Shown here one piece after another: positions 7,790 through 16,178 of a DNA stretch of 64,000 nucleotides. Position 1 is the stretch's first letter, and each line of letters starts with the position of its first letter. A program made the translations under genes and the position numbers. The notes beneath the pieces are model-generated. The model worked only from the letters and a program-made list of their open reading frames with translations, made no database searches and had not been told where the DNA came from. The stretch is from JACVRW01 sp963821275 (GTDB taxonomy: Bacteria > Actinomycetota > Thermoleophilia > Solirubrobacterales > Thermoleophilaceae), in assembly GCA_963821275.1 (NCBI GenBank), contig CAWGDF010000013.1, forward strand, positions 124,001 through 188,000. Direction: 5' to 3'.

Positions 7790-8778
7790 GGCTCCAGGAT
7801 GGCGCGGGCGAAGTCGTCGGGGTCGAAGGGCCGCAGGTCCTCGAGCGTCTCCCCGATCCCGATGAGCTTCACCGGTACGCCGAGCTCCTGCGCGATGGCC
7901 AGCGCGATGCCGCCCTTGGCTGTCCCGTCGAGCTTGGTCAGGGCGATGCCTGTCACGTCCACGGCCTCGCGAAACAGCAGGGCCTGGCGGAGACCGTTCT
8001 GGCCAGTGGTGGCGTCGATGGTGAGCAGCGTCTCGTGCGGCGCTCCCGGCGCCTGGCCCGCGATCACCTTGCGCACCTTTCGCAGCTCGTCCATGAGGTG
8101 CTGCTGTGTGTGGAGCCGGCCGGCGGTGTCCGCGATCACCACGTCGTGGCCGCGGGCCTTGGCCGCCTCGATCGCGTCGAAGACCACCGCGCCGGGGTCG
8201 GAGCCCGCCTCGCCCCGCACCACCTCGCAGCCGGCGCGCTCAGCCCAGAGCGCGAGCTGCTCGGCGGCGGCCGCGCGGTAGGTGTCGCCGGCGGCGAGCA
8301 GCACCGAGCGCCCGAGCTCGCGCTGGAGGTGCCACGCGATCTTCCCGATGGTCGTGGTCTTGCCGCTCCCGTTGACCCCCACCACGAGGATCACGGTGGG
8401 CCGCTCCTCCAGGGAGATGGTGTCGCCGTCCACGCGCGCCGTGTCGGCGAGCAGCTCCCGCAACCGCCGCGAAAGGTCCTCCCCGCCCTCGAGCTGGCCG
8501 CTGTCCGCCTCGGTCTCGAGGCGCTCGACGATCTTGGCCGTCGTGGGAGCGCCCACGTCGGCGTAGATCAGCGTCTCCTCGAGCTGCTCGAAGGCCTCGT
8601 CGTCGAGCGACTGGAACACCGTCGCCTGGAGCTCCGCGCCCAGTGCCTCGCGCGTCTTCTTCATGTTGTCCCGCAGGCGCCGGAAGAAGCCGCCCCGGCG
8701 CGGCTCGTCGGTCGGCTCCTCGGGCTCCGGCGGCGCCCCCTCGCCGGTGTCGAACAGCTCCTGCCAGGTGCGGGCCAT
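7786..8778 (-). CDS. ftsY: SRP receptor FtsY
   Basis: Membrane-associated GTPase that receives SRP-ribosome complexes. At 330 residues it has a short, Pro/Glu-rich N-terminal A region, the N-domain helices and the G domain: GVNGSGKTTTIGKIAW, the IBD region with LLAAGDTYRAAA, DTAGRLHTQ, and TKLDGTAKGGIAL. Placement directly downstream of smc is the common bacterial order. Its ATG is preceded by a 22-base gap from the smc stop, so cotranscription with smc is expected. Confidence 0.97.
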   Translation of the reverse strand: MARTWQELFDTGEGAPPEPEEPTDEPRRGGFFRRLRDNMKKTREALGAELQATVFQSLDDEAFEQLEETLIYADVGAPTTAKIVERLETEADSGQLEGGEDLSRRLRELLADTARVDGDTISLEERPTVILVVGVNGSGKTTTIGKIAWHLQRELGRSVLLAAGDTYRAAAAEQLALWAERAGCEVVRGEAGSDPGAVVFDAIEAAKARGHDVVIADTAGRLHTQQHLMDELRKVRKVIAGQAPGAPHETLLTIDATTGQNGLRQALLFREAVDVTGIALTKLDGTAKGGIALAIAQELGVPVKLIGIGETLEDLRPFDPDDFARAILEP

Positions 8779-8800
8779 CGGCAGGGCAGCTTACGTGCGG

Positions 8801-11800
8801 CTAAGCCGCTTCGGCCGGCGCCAGCCTGCGTGAGACCACGCGGGAGATGCCGTCGCCGCCCATGCTCACGCCGTAGAGGGTGTCGGCGGCGTCCATGGTG
8901 CGCTTCTGGTGCGTGACGACGATGAACTGCGCCCGGTCCGAGTAGCGGCGCAGGAGCTCGAGGAAGCGGTCGATGTTGATGTCGTCCAAAGCGGCCTCGA
9001 CCTCGTCCAGGATGTAGAAGGGACAGGGCCGGGCCAGGAAGACCGCGAACATGAAGGCCAGTGCGACCAGCGACTTCTCGCCGCCCGAGAGCAGCGACAG
9101 CCGCTTGGTGGCCTTGCCGGGCGGGGTCACCTCGATCTCGACTCCGGCCTCGGGCTCCTCCTCGGGCTCGGCGGGCTCCACCGGGGGCGCGGCCTCCTCG
9201 GCGCCGCCGATCACCGGGCGTGGGCCCTGCTCGGCCTGCACGAGCCTCAGCCGTCCGCGCCCGCCCGGGAAGAGGTGCTGCACGACCTCTTCGAAGCTGG
9301 CGGCGGCAGCCGCGAAGGTCTGCTCGAACGCTTCGCGTATCCGGCGGTCGGTCTCCTTGATCAGTCCCTCGAGCTCCGCGAGCGCCGCCTCGAGATCGCC
9401 GCGCTGTGCCTCGAGCTCCTCTACATGCGCCACCGCCTCCTCGTACTCGCGCTTGGCCAGCGGGTTCACCGGCCCGAGTTGCTCCCGCCGCCGCTCCAGC
9501 CGCTCGAGGCGTGCCGCCAGCGCCTCACGCTCCTCCTCCGACAGCGCCTCGGCGGCGGCTTCGGGCTCGAGTCCGAGTCGTCCCGCCACGGCTTCCAGCT
9601 CGCGCTCCACCTCGGCGGCGGCGTCGCGGGCCTGCTGTGCCGCCACCTCGGCAGCGGTCACGGCCTCGCTGGCCCGCTTCAACCGGTCCTGCAGCTGCGC
9701 CTCCTCGTGCGCACAGGTCCGCAGTGCCGCTGCGGTCTCCTCGCCGGCGGCGGCGCCCGCCTCGAGCCGCGCCTGGAGAGCGTCCCGCTGGCCGACCACG
9801 GCGGTGCGAGCCGACTCGAGCGCAGCGGCCGCCCGCGCGGTGCCTTGTTGTGTGGCGCGGTCCCGGTCGGCGCCCGCACGCAGGCCCTCGAGCGCAGCCG
9901 CGCGCTCGGCCCGCTCGGCGGCCGCCCGCTCGGCCAGTCGCCGCTCGGCCCGCAGGTCACCCAGGAGCTCCGCCCGGCGCACCGCCTCGGGGCCGTCGCG
10001 AGGCGCGTCGCGGCGACGCGCCAGCAGCCACTCCGTCCGCGCGGCGGCATCGGCCGCCTCGGCGGCTTCGCGCTGGATCTGTCGGAGCTCGGATTCGGCC
10101 TCCTCGCGGACCTCGTCCGCGGCGGTCACCGCGGTCGCCGACGCCTCGAGCCCCGACCGCGCCGCGAGCTCCTCGGCAACGGCCTGCTCGGAGGCGCTCG
10201 CAAGCTGCTCGCGCCGCCCCAGCTCCTCGAGCAGTCGCTCGGCGCCGCCGGCGGGGGCCTGTACGAGCAGGCCGGAGCCGGCGTCGAACAGGCGACCGGC
10301 GCGGGTGACGGCGACCGGCCGCGCGTCTCGTGGGAGCGCTGCGAGCGAATCGACGACCCACACCGAGGCCAGCAGACGCTGTGCCAGCTCCCGCAGCGCG
10401 GGCTCGGGGCGCACATGGTCGAGCAGCGGCTCCGCCCCGGCGACCGGCGCGCCGGGGGCGGCGCCGGGGCGCGGAGCGGCGCGCTCCACGAGCACGCTGC
10501 CACCGTCGGACCCGGCCGAGTCGAGCAGCTTCTCCCCGGCGGCCAGGCTGTCGACGACGCTGGCGCTCAGGCGCGGTCCGAGCGCGGCGGCCAGCGCCAG
10601 CTCGTAGCCCGGCTCGACATGCAGCCCCTCGGCCAGAGCGCGGGCGCCGGCGGGCGCCACCGAGCGCACGAAGCGGTTTGCGGCCGCGAGGTCGGCGCCC
10701 ACGGAGGCGGCCCGCGCCCGCGCCGCCTCGGCGGCGCGCTCGGCTTCACGGCGAGCGGCGCGGGCCTCGCCCGCCGCTCTCTCGGCCTGGTCGAGCGCTG
10801 CCCGGGCGAGCCGTGCGGCGTCCTTGATCTCCTCCGAGCGCTTGCGGGCAGCATCGCCCTCGGTGCGAAGCCCCTCCAGCTCACGCGCCAGGCGGGCCTC
10901 GAGGCCCGCGTCCAGCTCCTGGAGCTCGGCCTCGAGGGCACTGATGCGCTCCTCCTCGGGCGCCGTCTCGGCCTCGGCGCCGGCGGTCTGCGACTCGAGC
11001 AGCTCCAGCTGGTGCAGGCGGCGCTTGCGGCGCTCCTCGGCCGCGGCGCCCTGCTCGCGCACGCGCTCCAGCCGCATGGCGATCCGGTCGGCTGCGGATC
11101 GGGCGGCGTAGAGGCGCCCCTGAAGGCGCTCGCGCTCGCGGCTGTGGGCCGCGAAGGCCTCTTCGGCCTCCTCGCGGCGGCGGGCCACGGCGGCCAGCAG
11201 GCGTTCCGCGTCGTCGCGGCCGGTCCGCGCCGCGGCGGCCTCCCGCTCGGCCTCGGAGCGCGTGAGGCGGGCGGAGCGGGCTGCGTCACAGGAGAGGGCC
11301 AGGCGCGCTTCGAGCGTCTGGCGCTCGAGCCGCTCGTGCAGCTCGGCGGCCTCGGCCTGGCGCTTCAGGGGACGCAGCCGCGAGCGCGCCTCGCGCTCCA
11401 CGTCGAGCGCCCGCCCAAGGTTCTCCTCGGTGCGCTCCAGCTTGAGCTGGGCGCGGCGACGGCGCTTGCGGTGCTTGCCGAGGCCGGCCGCCTCCTCGAT
11501 CAGCAGGCGGCGCTCCCGCGGCCGCGAGAGCACGATCTGCTCGACCTTGCCCTGGGAGACAACGGAGTGCATCTCCTTGCCGAGGCCCGAGTCGGAAAGC
11601 ACGTCGATCACGTCCACGAGCCGGCAGCGCGCGCCGTTCAGACGGTACTCACCTTCGCCGTCCCGCCCCAGGCGACGGACGATCGAGATCTCCGAGAAGC
11701 CACTCTCCAGACGCCCCTCGCCGTTGTCGATCACCACCTCGACCTCGGCCGCCCCCGACCCCGGCACGCCGTGGGCGCCGGCGAAGATCACGTCCTTCAT

Positions 11801-11980
11801 CGACTGGCCCCGCACCGCGAGCGGGGATTGCTCGCCGAGCGACCAGAGCACGGCGTCGGTGATGTTCGACTTCCCGGACCCGTTCGGCCCGACGATCACC
11901 GAGACTCCCGGGCCGAACTCCAGCCTGGTCCGTCCGGGGAAGGACTTGAACCCCTTCATGGTGATCGAGCGAAGGTGCAT
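8801..11980 (-). CDS. smc: chromosome segregation protein SMC
   Basis: ATPase of the SMC-ScpAB condensin. The protein starts MHLRSITMKGFKSF and has Walker A GPNGSGKSNI at about residue 32. It contains two long Ala/Glu/Arg-rich coiled-coil arms, a hinge around residues 440-580, and a C-terminal head with signature LSGGEKSLVALAF and Walker B FYILDEVEAALDD. The ATG at 11980 gives 1059 residues, slightly shorter than the typical 1150-1200. The frame is open upstream but there it is out of frame with rnc and has no homology. The rnc stop is two bases upstream. Confidence 0.97.
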   Translation of the reverse strand: MHLRSITMKGFKSFPGRTRLEFGPGVSVIVGPNGSGKSNITDAVLWSLGEQSPLAVRGQSMKDVIFAGAHGVPGSGAAEVEVVIDNGEGRLESGFSEISIVRRLGRDGEGEYRLNGARCRLVDVIDVLSDSGLGKEMHSVVSQGKVEQIVLSRPRERRLLIEEAAGLGKHRKRRRRAQLKLERTEENLGRALDVEREARSRLRPLKRQAEAAELHERLERQTLEARLALSCDAARSARLTRSEAEREAAAARTGRDDAERLLAAVARRREEAEEAFAAHSRERERLQGRLYAARSAADRIAMRLERVREQGAAAEERRKRRLHQLELLESQTAGAEAETAPEEERISALEAELQELDAGLEARLARELEGLRTEGDAARKRSEEIKDAARLARAALDQAERAAGEARAARREAERAAEAARARAASVGADLAAANRFVRSVAPAGARALAEGLHVEPGYELALAAALGPRLSASVVDSLAAGEKLLDSAGSDGGSVLVERAAPRPGAAPGAPVAGAEPLLDHVRPEPALRELAQRLLASVWVVDSLAALPRDARPVAVTRAGRLFDAGSGLLVQAPAGGAERLLEELGRREQLASASEQAVAEELAARSGLEASATAVTAADEVREEAESELRQIQREAAEAADAAARTEWLLARRRDAPRDGPEAVRRAELLGDLRAERRLAERAAAERAERAAALEGLRAGADRDRATQQGTARAAAALESARTAVVGQRDALQARLEAGAAAGEETAAALRTCAHEEAQLQDRLKRASEAVTAAEVAAQQARDAAAEVERELEAVAGRLGLEPEAAAEALSEEEREALAARLERLERRREQLGPVNPLAKREYEEAVAHVEELEAQRGDLEAALAELEGLIKETDRRIREAFEQTFAAAAASFEEVVQHLFPGGRGRLRLVQAEQGPRPVIGGAEEAAPPVEPAEPEEEPEAGVEIEVTPPGKATKRLSLLSGGEKSLVALAFMFAVFLARPCPFYILDEVEAALDDINIDRFLELLRRYSDRAQFIVVTHQKRTMDAADTLYGVSMGGDGISRVVSRRLAPAEAA

Positions 11981-11982
11981 GC

Positions 11983-12699
11983 TCACTCGTGCAGCCTGTC
12001 GAGCGCCTGCAGGGCCGCCTCCTGCTCGGCGCCCTTCTTGGTCTTTCCCTCTCCCCGTCCGAGCTCCTCCCCCGCCACCTCGGCGACGACCACGAAGCTG
12101 CGTTCGTGCGCCGGCCCCTGCTCGTCCACGAGCCGGTAGGCCACGACCTCGGCCCGGCGGGCGAGCCTCTCCTGGAGGACCGACTTGTAGTCCACGGGAT
12201 GCTCCAGCGCGTCGTCGATCTCGCCGGCGAAGGAACGGACCACCGCCGCGGCCGTGCGCTCGAAGCCGAAGGCCAGGTAGGCGGCGCCGATGATCGCCTC
12301 GCACACCGACGCCAGCACGCGCTCCGACTCCACCAGGATCTCGGCGCTGCGGCCGGTGGAGCCTTCGGGAGCCTGGGCGCGAAGCTCGTCCGGTACGCCG
12401 AGGGCGAGCGCCACGCGCGCGCACGAGGCGCCGCTCACGGCCTGGGCCCGCACCTTGGTCAGCCGCCCCGCGCCCTGCCGCTCGAAGCGGGGGTAGAGGT
12501 GCGTCGAGACCGCCAGGCTCAGGACGACGTCTCCCAGGAAGGCCAGCCGCTCGTAGGACTCGGCGCGGTGCTCGACCCAGGAGGCGTGCGTGAAGGCCTG
12601 GAGGCGGAGGTCGGCCGGCAGCTCGGCGAGCAGCTCCTCGAGGGACTCGGCCTCGGCGACGCCGAGCGCCTGGGCCTCAGGATTGGATCTCCGCGGCAT
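11983..12699 (-). CDS. rnc: ribonuclease III family protein with altered active site
   Basis: RNase III cuts double-stranded RNA (rRNA precursors, regulatory duplexes). The protein (238 residues) has the two usual domains: an RNase III domain (about 20-150) and a dsRNA-binding domain (about 165-236) with KTKKGAEQEAA. In the signature helix the sequence is ERLAFLGD: the family's second Glu (E41 of the E. coli enzyme) is Ala53 here. The later metal-binding DxxE motif reads SVCE, so the Asp (E. coli D114) is Ser131; only Glu134, Glu50 and Asp57 are kept. Position between acpP and smc is canonical. Homology is secure, catalytic activity is not. Overlaps acpP by 23 bases. Confidence 0.9.
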   Translation of the reverse strand: MPRRSNPEAQALGVAEAESLEELLAELPADLRLQAFTHASWVEHRAESYERLAFLGDVVLSLAVSTHLYPRFERQGAGRLTKVRAQAVSGASCARVALALGVPDELRAQAPEGSTGRSAEILVESERVLASVCEAIIGAAYLAFGFERTAAAVVRSFAGEIDDALEHPVDYKSVLQERLARRAEVVAYRLVDEQGPAHERSFVVVAEVAGEELGRGEGKTKKGAEQEAALQALDRLHE

Positions 12700-12931
12700 G
12701 GGCGGCGACGAAGTCCGCGGCCTGACCGACGGTCACGATCTGAGCCGCCTGCTCGTCGGGGATGCGGATCCCGTAGCTGTCCTCGAGCTCCACCACCAGC
12801 TCGACCAGGTCCAGCGAGTCGGCCTCCAGGTCCTCCCGGAAGCGCGTGCCCTCATCGATGCGGCCCGGCTCCACGCTCAGCTCGCTGGCCAAGTGCTCAC
12901 GGATGCGTTCGAGGACCTCCTCGCGGGTCAT
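12677..12931 (-). CDS. acpP: acyl carrier protein
   Basis: 84-residue ACP that carries fatty-acyl intermediates on a phosphopantetheine arm. The attachment serine lies in the EADSLDLVELV motif (about residue 39), followed by the acidic recognition helix with VVELEDSYGIRIPDE. Its ATG overlaps the plsX stop (ATGA) and its 3' end overlaps rnc, so plsX-acpP-rnc-smc-ftsY appears to be one transcriptional unit. Length and composition are normal for the family. Confidence 0.96.
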   Translation of the reverse strand: MTREEVLERIREHLASELSVEPGRIDEGTRFREDLEADSLDLVELVVELEDSYGIRIPDEQAAQIVTVGQAADFVAAHAAEIQS

Positions 12932-13923
12932 GGTTCGGCGACGCTAGCAGCGGGCGCGGACCGCAACACCCCCGCCGTCTCGAGGGCGTCGGCCGTCCGA
13001 CCGACCATGTCCTCGTCGGCCGCCCGCCGGGCCAGGAGGACCGCGTGCTGGATGCCGGACGGGCCGAAGCTGCCGTGCGCCACGACCACGGGCTTGCGCA
13101 GGCCCAGCAGGATCGCCCCGCCGGCGCTTTCCGGGTCGAGCTCCTCGCGCAGCGCAGCGAGCCGGCCCTGCACCAGCAGGCCGCCCAGGCTGGACACGAG
13201 CCCGGAGCGGATGCGCTCGCGGATGGCGGCGCTCAGCGCCTTGGCCGTGCCCTCGAGCACCTTGAGAGCGACGTTGCCGGTGAAGCCGTCGCTCACCACA
13301 ACGTCGGCCGCGGCCTCGGGCAGATCGAAGCCCTCGAGGTTGCCCACGAAGTTGAGCCCGCCCTCGGCCAGGCGGTCGTGCGCCTTGAGCACGTCGGGCG
13401 TGCCCTTGCCCGATTCCACCCCGACGCTCAGCAACCCCACCCGCGGCCGCCGGGTGCCGTGCACCGCCTCCATGAAGCACGCACCCATGTACGCGAACTG
13501 GACCAGGTGCTCGGGCCTCACCTCCACGCTGGCCCCGGCATCCAGCAGCAGCACCGGGCCGCCGGGAATGGGCAGCAGCACCGCCAGAGCGGGCCGGAAT
13601 ACGCCGTTCAGGCGCTTGATCGACAGCGTGGAGGCCGCCAGCGTCGGGCCGGTGCTCCCGGCCGATACCAGCGCATCGGCCCGGCCTTCGCCCACGGCAC
13701 GTGCCGCCTGCACGATCGAGGCGTCGGGCTTGGCCCGCACGGCGGCCACCGCCTCTCCCCCGGCCCTGATGGTGTCGGGGGCATTGACGACCTCGGCCCT
13801 CGGCCCGGCGTCCTCGAGCTTCCCCGCGGGGCCGAACAGCATCACCTCGAGCCCCGAACGGCGCACCCCCTCGGCGACGGCGGCCGGCCCCTTGTCGGCG
13901 CCGTTCGCGTCGACCGCGATCAA
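12928..13923 (-). CDS. plsX: phosphate acyltransferase PlsX
   Basis: Converts acyl-ACP to acyl-phosphate, the first step of phospholipid synthesis by the PlsX/PlsY route. From a TTG at 13923 the protein is 331 residues and begins MIAVDANGADKGP, matching the PlsX N-terminus. Further motifs are SAGSTGPTLAAS, LLDAGASVEVRPEHL, LLSVGVESGKGTP and VVSDGFTGNVALK. The frame is open upstream into rpmF, but there is no homology there, which is why the TTG is preferred. It sits between rpmF and acpP, the standard rpmF-plsX-fab arrangement. Confidence 0.93.
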   Translation of the reverse strand: MIAVDANGADKGPAAVAEGVRRSGLEVMLFGPAGKLEDAGPRAEVVNAPDTIRAGGEAVAAVRAKPDASIVQAARAVGEGRADALVSAGSTGPTLAASTLSIKRLNGVFRPALAVLLPIPGGPVLLLDAGASVEVRPEHLVQFAYMGACFMEAVHGTRRPRVGLLSVGVESGKGTPDVLKAHDRLAEGGLNFVGNLEGFDLPEAAADVVVSDGFTGNVALKVLEGTAKALSAAIRERIRSGLVSSLGGLLVQGRLAALREELDPESAGGAILLGLRKPVVVAHGSFGPSGIQHAVLLARRAADEDMVGRTADALETAGVLRSAPAASVAEP

Positions 13924-13927
13924 CGCG

Positions 13928-14125
13928 CTACTCGTCGTCGTCGGCCTGGGCCTGCTGCACGACGACCTCGCGGCCGGCGTAGGTGCCGCAGTTCGGGCAG
14001 ACACGGTGCGGCAGGCGCGGCGCATGGCAGCGCGGGCAGTAACGCAGCCCGGGCGTGCTCAGCTTGTGCTGGGAGCGGCGCTTGTGGGTGCGCGAGTGGG
14101 ACTGTCTCTGCTTGGGGACTGCCAT
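13928..14125 (-). CDS. rpmF: 50S ribosomal protein L32, zinc-binding form
   Basis: 65-residue L32: MAVPKQRQSHSRTHKRRSQH at the N-terminus, then two CxxC pairs (CPRC and CPNC) that bind zinc. This is the C+ paralogue type. The C-terminus has a short acidic tail ending in DDDE. It lies between the DUF177 gene and plsX, which is its conserved neighbourhood. Confidence 0.96.
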   Translation of the reverse strand: MAVPKQRQSHSRTHKRRSQHKLSTPGLRYCPRCHAPRLPHRVCPNCGTYAGREVVVQQAQADDDE

Positions 14126-14164
14126 GAGCGGTCGCAGTCTAGCGGGGGACGAGCGACCGGCCGC

Positions 14165-14680
14165 TTACTCCAGCTTGAGCTCCCGCAGCGCAGCCCAGCG
14201 CGGGTCGGGCTCGGGCTCGTGCCCGTGCTCCGGGCCAGCCAGGTTGAGGTTCTCGCCGCACACAGGGCAGAGGCCTCGGCAATCGTCGCTGCAGACGATC
14301 TGTGCCGGCAGGGCGAGGACCAGCGCGTCGCGCGCCCAGCCCGCGACGTCCAGCTGGTCCTCCTCCAGATAGGGAGAGCTCAGCTCCTCGCCTCCACCGG
14401 GCTGGTCGACTTCGCGGGCATCGACCGCCACGGCACGCCCCGCGTCCTCGAGGCAGCGCACGCAGGGCCCGTCGAGCACGGTGTCGAAGCGCAGCCGCAG
14501 CGAGTAGCCGCTGGTGGTGTGCGAGACGTCGAGCGTCGCGTCCACGCTGCCGCCCACGACGACGTACTCCTGGCCGCCGAATTCGAAGCCATGGATGGGC
14601 ACGTCGACGTCCACCCGCCGGGCCTCCCCGGAGGAGAGGCCGAGCCTGCCGACGTCGAAGGTCTCGGTGCGCTGTCCCAC
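14165..14680 (-). CDS. yceD: YceD/DUF177 family protein
   Basis: 171-residue protein of the DUF177 family, which is nearly always encoded just upstream of rpmF, as here. It shows the GPCVRCLE motif (a conserved CxxC) in the middle and a second pair of cysteine motifs, CSDDCRGLCPVCGENL, near the C-terminus that probably bind zinc. The family is linked to 23S rRNA accumulation in some bacteria and plants; a precise function is not established. Probably the first gene of the rpmF-plsX-acpP-rnc-smc-ftsY unit. Confidence 0.9.
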   Translation of the reverse strand: MGQRTETFDVGRLGLSSGEARRVDVDVPIHGFEFGGQEYVVVGGSVDATLDVSHTTSGYSLRLRFDTVLDGPCVRCLEDAGRAVAVDAREVDQPGGGEELSSPYLEEDQLDVAGWARDALVLALPAQIVCSDDCRGLCPVCGENLNLAGPEHGHEPEPDPRWAALRELKLE

Positions 14681-14710
14681 GGCCCGAGGGTAGCGCCGGC
14701 GAGGGGGCTG

Positions 14711-15094
14711 CTAGACGCCGCCCTCGATCAACTCGACGCGGTACTCGTCGGGGTCCCTGACAAACGCGATGCGCGGCCCTTCGGTCCGTCCCCCCGGGCG
14801 GTAGGGCGGCTTCTCCGGCTCGATGCCCTTCTCCGACAACCCGGCGAGGGTCCCGTCGAGATCGTCGACCGCCAGCGCGATGTGGTTGTACCCGGTTCCG
14901 AGGTCGTACGAGTCGACCCCGTGGTTGTAGGTCAGCTCGAGCACCGCATCCCCGCCCGGCAGGCCCATGAACACGTTCGTCGCGTCGTCACCGATCGGCA
15001 TGCGCCAGCGCTCCTCGAAGCCCAGCGTCTCGTAGAAGGCGACGGAGCGGTCGATGTCGCCGATGCGGTAGCAGGTGTGGAGGAAGGAGGGCAT
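14711..15094 (-). CDS. glyoxalase/VOC family protein (lactoylglutathione-lyase-like)
   Basis: A 127-residue VOC-fold protein made of two beta-alpha-beta-beta-beta modules. The first module begins FLHTCYRIGDIDRSVAFYET, with a likely metal His in HTCYRI. The second has GYNHIALAVDDLDGTLA and ends in RDPDEYRVELIE, giving the usual His/Glu metal ligands. The sequence is closest in pattern to glyoxalase I, which detoxifies methylglyoxal conjugates. Actinobacteria mostly lack glutathione, so the physiological thiol is unknown. Start chosen at the ATG at 15094, where the family N-terminus falls. Confidence 0.88.
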   Translation of the reverse strand: MPSFLHTCYRIGDIDRSVAFYETLGFEERWRMPIGDDATNVFMGLPGGDAVLELTYNHGVDSYDLGTGYNHIALAVDDLDGTLAGLSEKGIEPEKPPYRPGGRTEGPRIAFVRDPDEYRVELIEGGV

Positions 15095-15167
15095 GGCTTG
15101 GCAGCGTACCGGGGGGCGAATCGGGGGGTGGGACGGGCTGGGTAGGGGTGTGGACCCCCGGCGGCGT

Positions 15168-15276
15168 GGCAAACCTCGACCAAGTTCGGCGCCCGACGCT
15201 CCGGGTGAGGTTTGGCCCGAAGAGCGGGGCAAACCTCTCCCACTCTGGGCAGACGATGTTCTGAGCGAGGTTCTGC
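15168..15276 (+). repeat. two 49-bp intergenic repeat units with inverted ends
   Basis: Unit 1 is 15168-15216 and unit 2 is 15228-15276. They align without gaps, both start GGCAAACCTC and end GAGGTT(T/C)(G/T)GC, and share an internal GGC and a GA-G-T pattern. In unit 1 the ends CAAACCTC and GAGGTTTG are perfect inverted repeats of 8 bp with a loop of about 29. The pair fills most of the 208-base gap between the divergent VOC and DUF559 genes and ends 27 bases before the GTG chosen for the latter. Confidence 0.6.
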
Positions 15277-15302
15277 ACGCGGGCCTTCGCGGCGATGCGG
15301 CG

Positions 15303-16178
15303 GTGACGGGACTGGCTGAGCGCCAGCGCGGCGTCGTCAGCCGTACCCAACTGCTTTGCGTCGGACTGACCAAGAGCGCCATCAGTGTCCGAGTAGCCCG
15401 GTCCGACCTGCACCGCGAGCACCGCGGCGTCTACCGAGTCGGGCACCGTACCCCGCTGTCGTTCTCGCGCGAGATGGCAGCGGCGCTGGCCGCCGGGACA
15501 AGGGCCGTCGTCAGCCATCGCTCAGCCGGCCACCTGTGGGCGCTGCTGCCGGCGCCGAGCGAGGCTGTTGACCTCACCGGTCCCCCGCGTGCGCCTCGCC
15601 TCGGCCTCCGATGGCACCGGCTGCCGATCGAGCCCCGCGACGTCACTCGCTGCCGCGGCATACCCGTGACCAACCCGCTCAGGACGGTCCTTGACCTCGC
15701 AGCGGACCTGAAGCCGGACGAGCTCGAGCGCGTGGTCGCCGAGGCGGAGCGGCGGCATCTCGTCACGCTGCGTGCGCTCGAGTCGGCCTTGGACCGGCGG
15801 CCGCGCTGCCACGGCGCCCCGGCGCTGCGGGCAGTGCTGCGAAGCCCGCCCGCCTTCACCCGCTCGGAGGCCGAGCGTCGGCTGCTCGCTCTCGTCCGCG
15901 CCGCTGCTCTCCCGGCGCCCGATCACAACCTGAGGGTCGCCGGGCACGAACGTGACCTCGTTTGGCTCGAGCAGGGGCTCGTGGTCGAGACCGACGGCTG
16001 GGAACACCACGGGGGCCGCGCCGCCTTCGAGTCCGACCGCCGCCGCGACGCCGCCCTGCTCGCCCAGGGCCTGCGCACCATGCGCTTCACCTGGCGCCAG
16101 CTCAGCGAGCGCCCGCACGAGGTGGTCGCGCGCCTCGCGCAGGCCCTGGCTCAGCCGGGCGGGAGGCCGGCGTCGTAG
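15303..16178 (+). CDS. AbiEi-like N-terminal domain fused to DUF559/Vsr-like nuclease domain
   Basis: Predicted 291-residue cytoplasmic protein. The N-terminus, starting LAERQRGVVSRTQLLCVGL, is a winged-helix domain like the AbiEi antitoxin/'type IV TA' family, with a GVYRVGHR strand. The C-terminal 100 residues resemble DUF559 and very-short-patch-repair-type nucleases, with conserved HERDLVWLEQGLVVETDGW, an acidic/His pair and a final LRTMRFTWRQL. No toxin partner is adjacent. Such orphans are abundant in Actinobacteria and their role is unknown. The frame is open further upstream; the GTG at 15303 fits the family N-terminus and leaves the repeat pair outside the gene. It overlaps the convergent GFA gene by 28 bases. 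Confidence 0.75.
   Translation: MTGLAERQRGVVSRTQLLCVGLTKSAISVRVARSDLHREHRGVYRVGHRTPLSFSREMAAALAAGTRAVVSHRSAGHLWALLPAPSEAVDLTGPPRAPRLGLRWHRLPIEPRDVTRCRGIPVTNPLRTVLDLAADLKPDELERVVAEAERRHLVTLRALESALDRRPRCHGAPALRAVLRSPPAFTRSEAERRLLALVRAAALPAPDHNLRVAGHERDLVWLEQGLVVETDGWEHHGGRAAFESDRRRDAALLAQGLRTMRFTWRQLSERPHEVVARLAQALAQPGGRPAS

Noticed and set aside
8909..12139. A 1076-codon open frame on the plus strand opposite smc
   Set aside because: High GC gives long open frames antisense to real genes. It has no recognisable domain and lies wholly opposite smc and rnc.
11989..15145. Long plus-strand open frames (712 and 851 codons) opposite rnc-plsX-rpmF-DUF177
   Set aside because: Composition is of antisense frames; no motifs, and they cross several real minus-strand genes.
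15075..15302. An earlier start for the DUF559 gene at 15075
   Set aside because: The extra 76 residues cover the repeat pair, are Gly/Arg/Pro-rich and do not match the family N-terminus.
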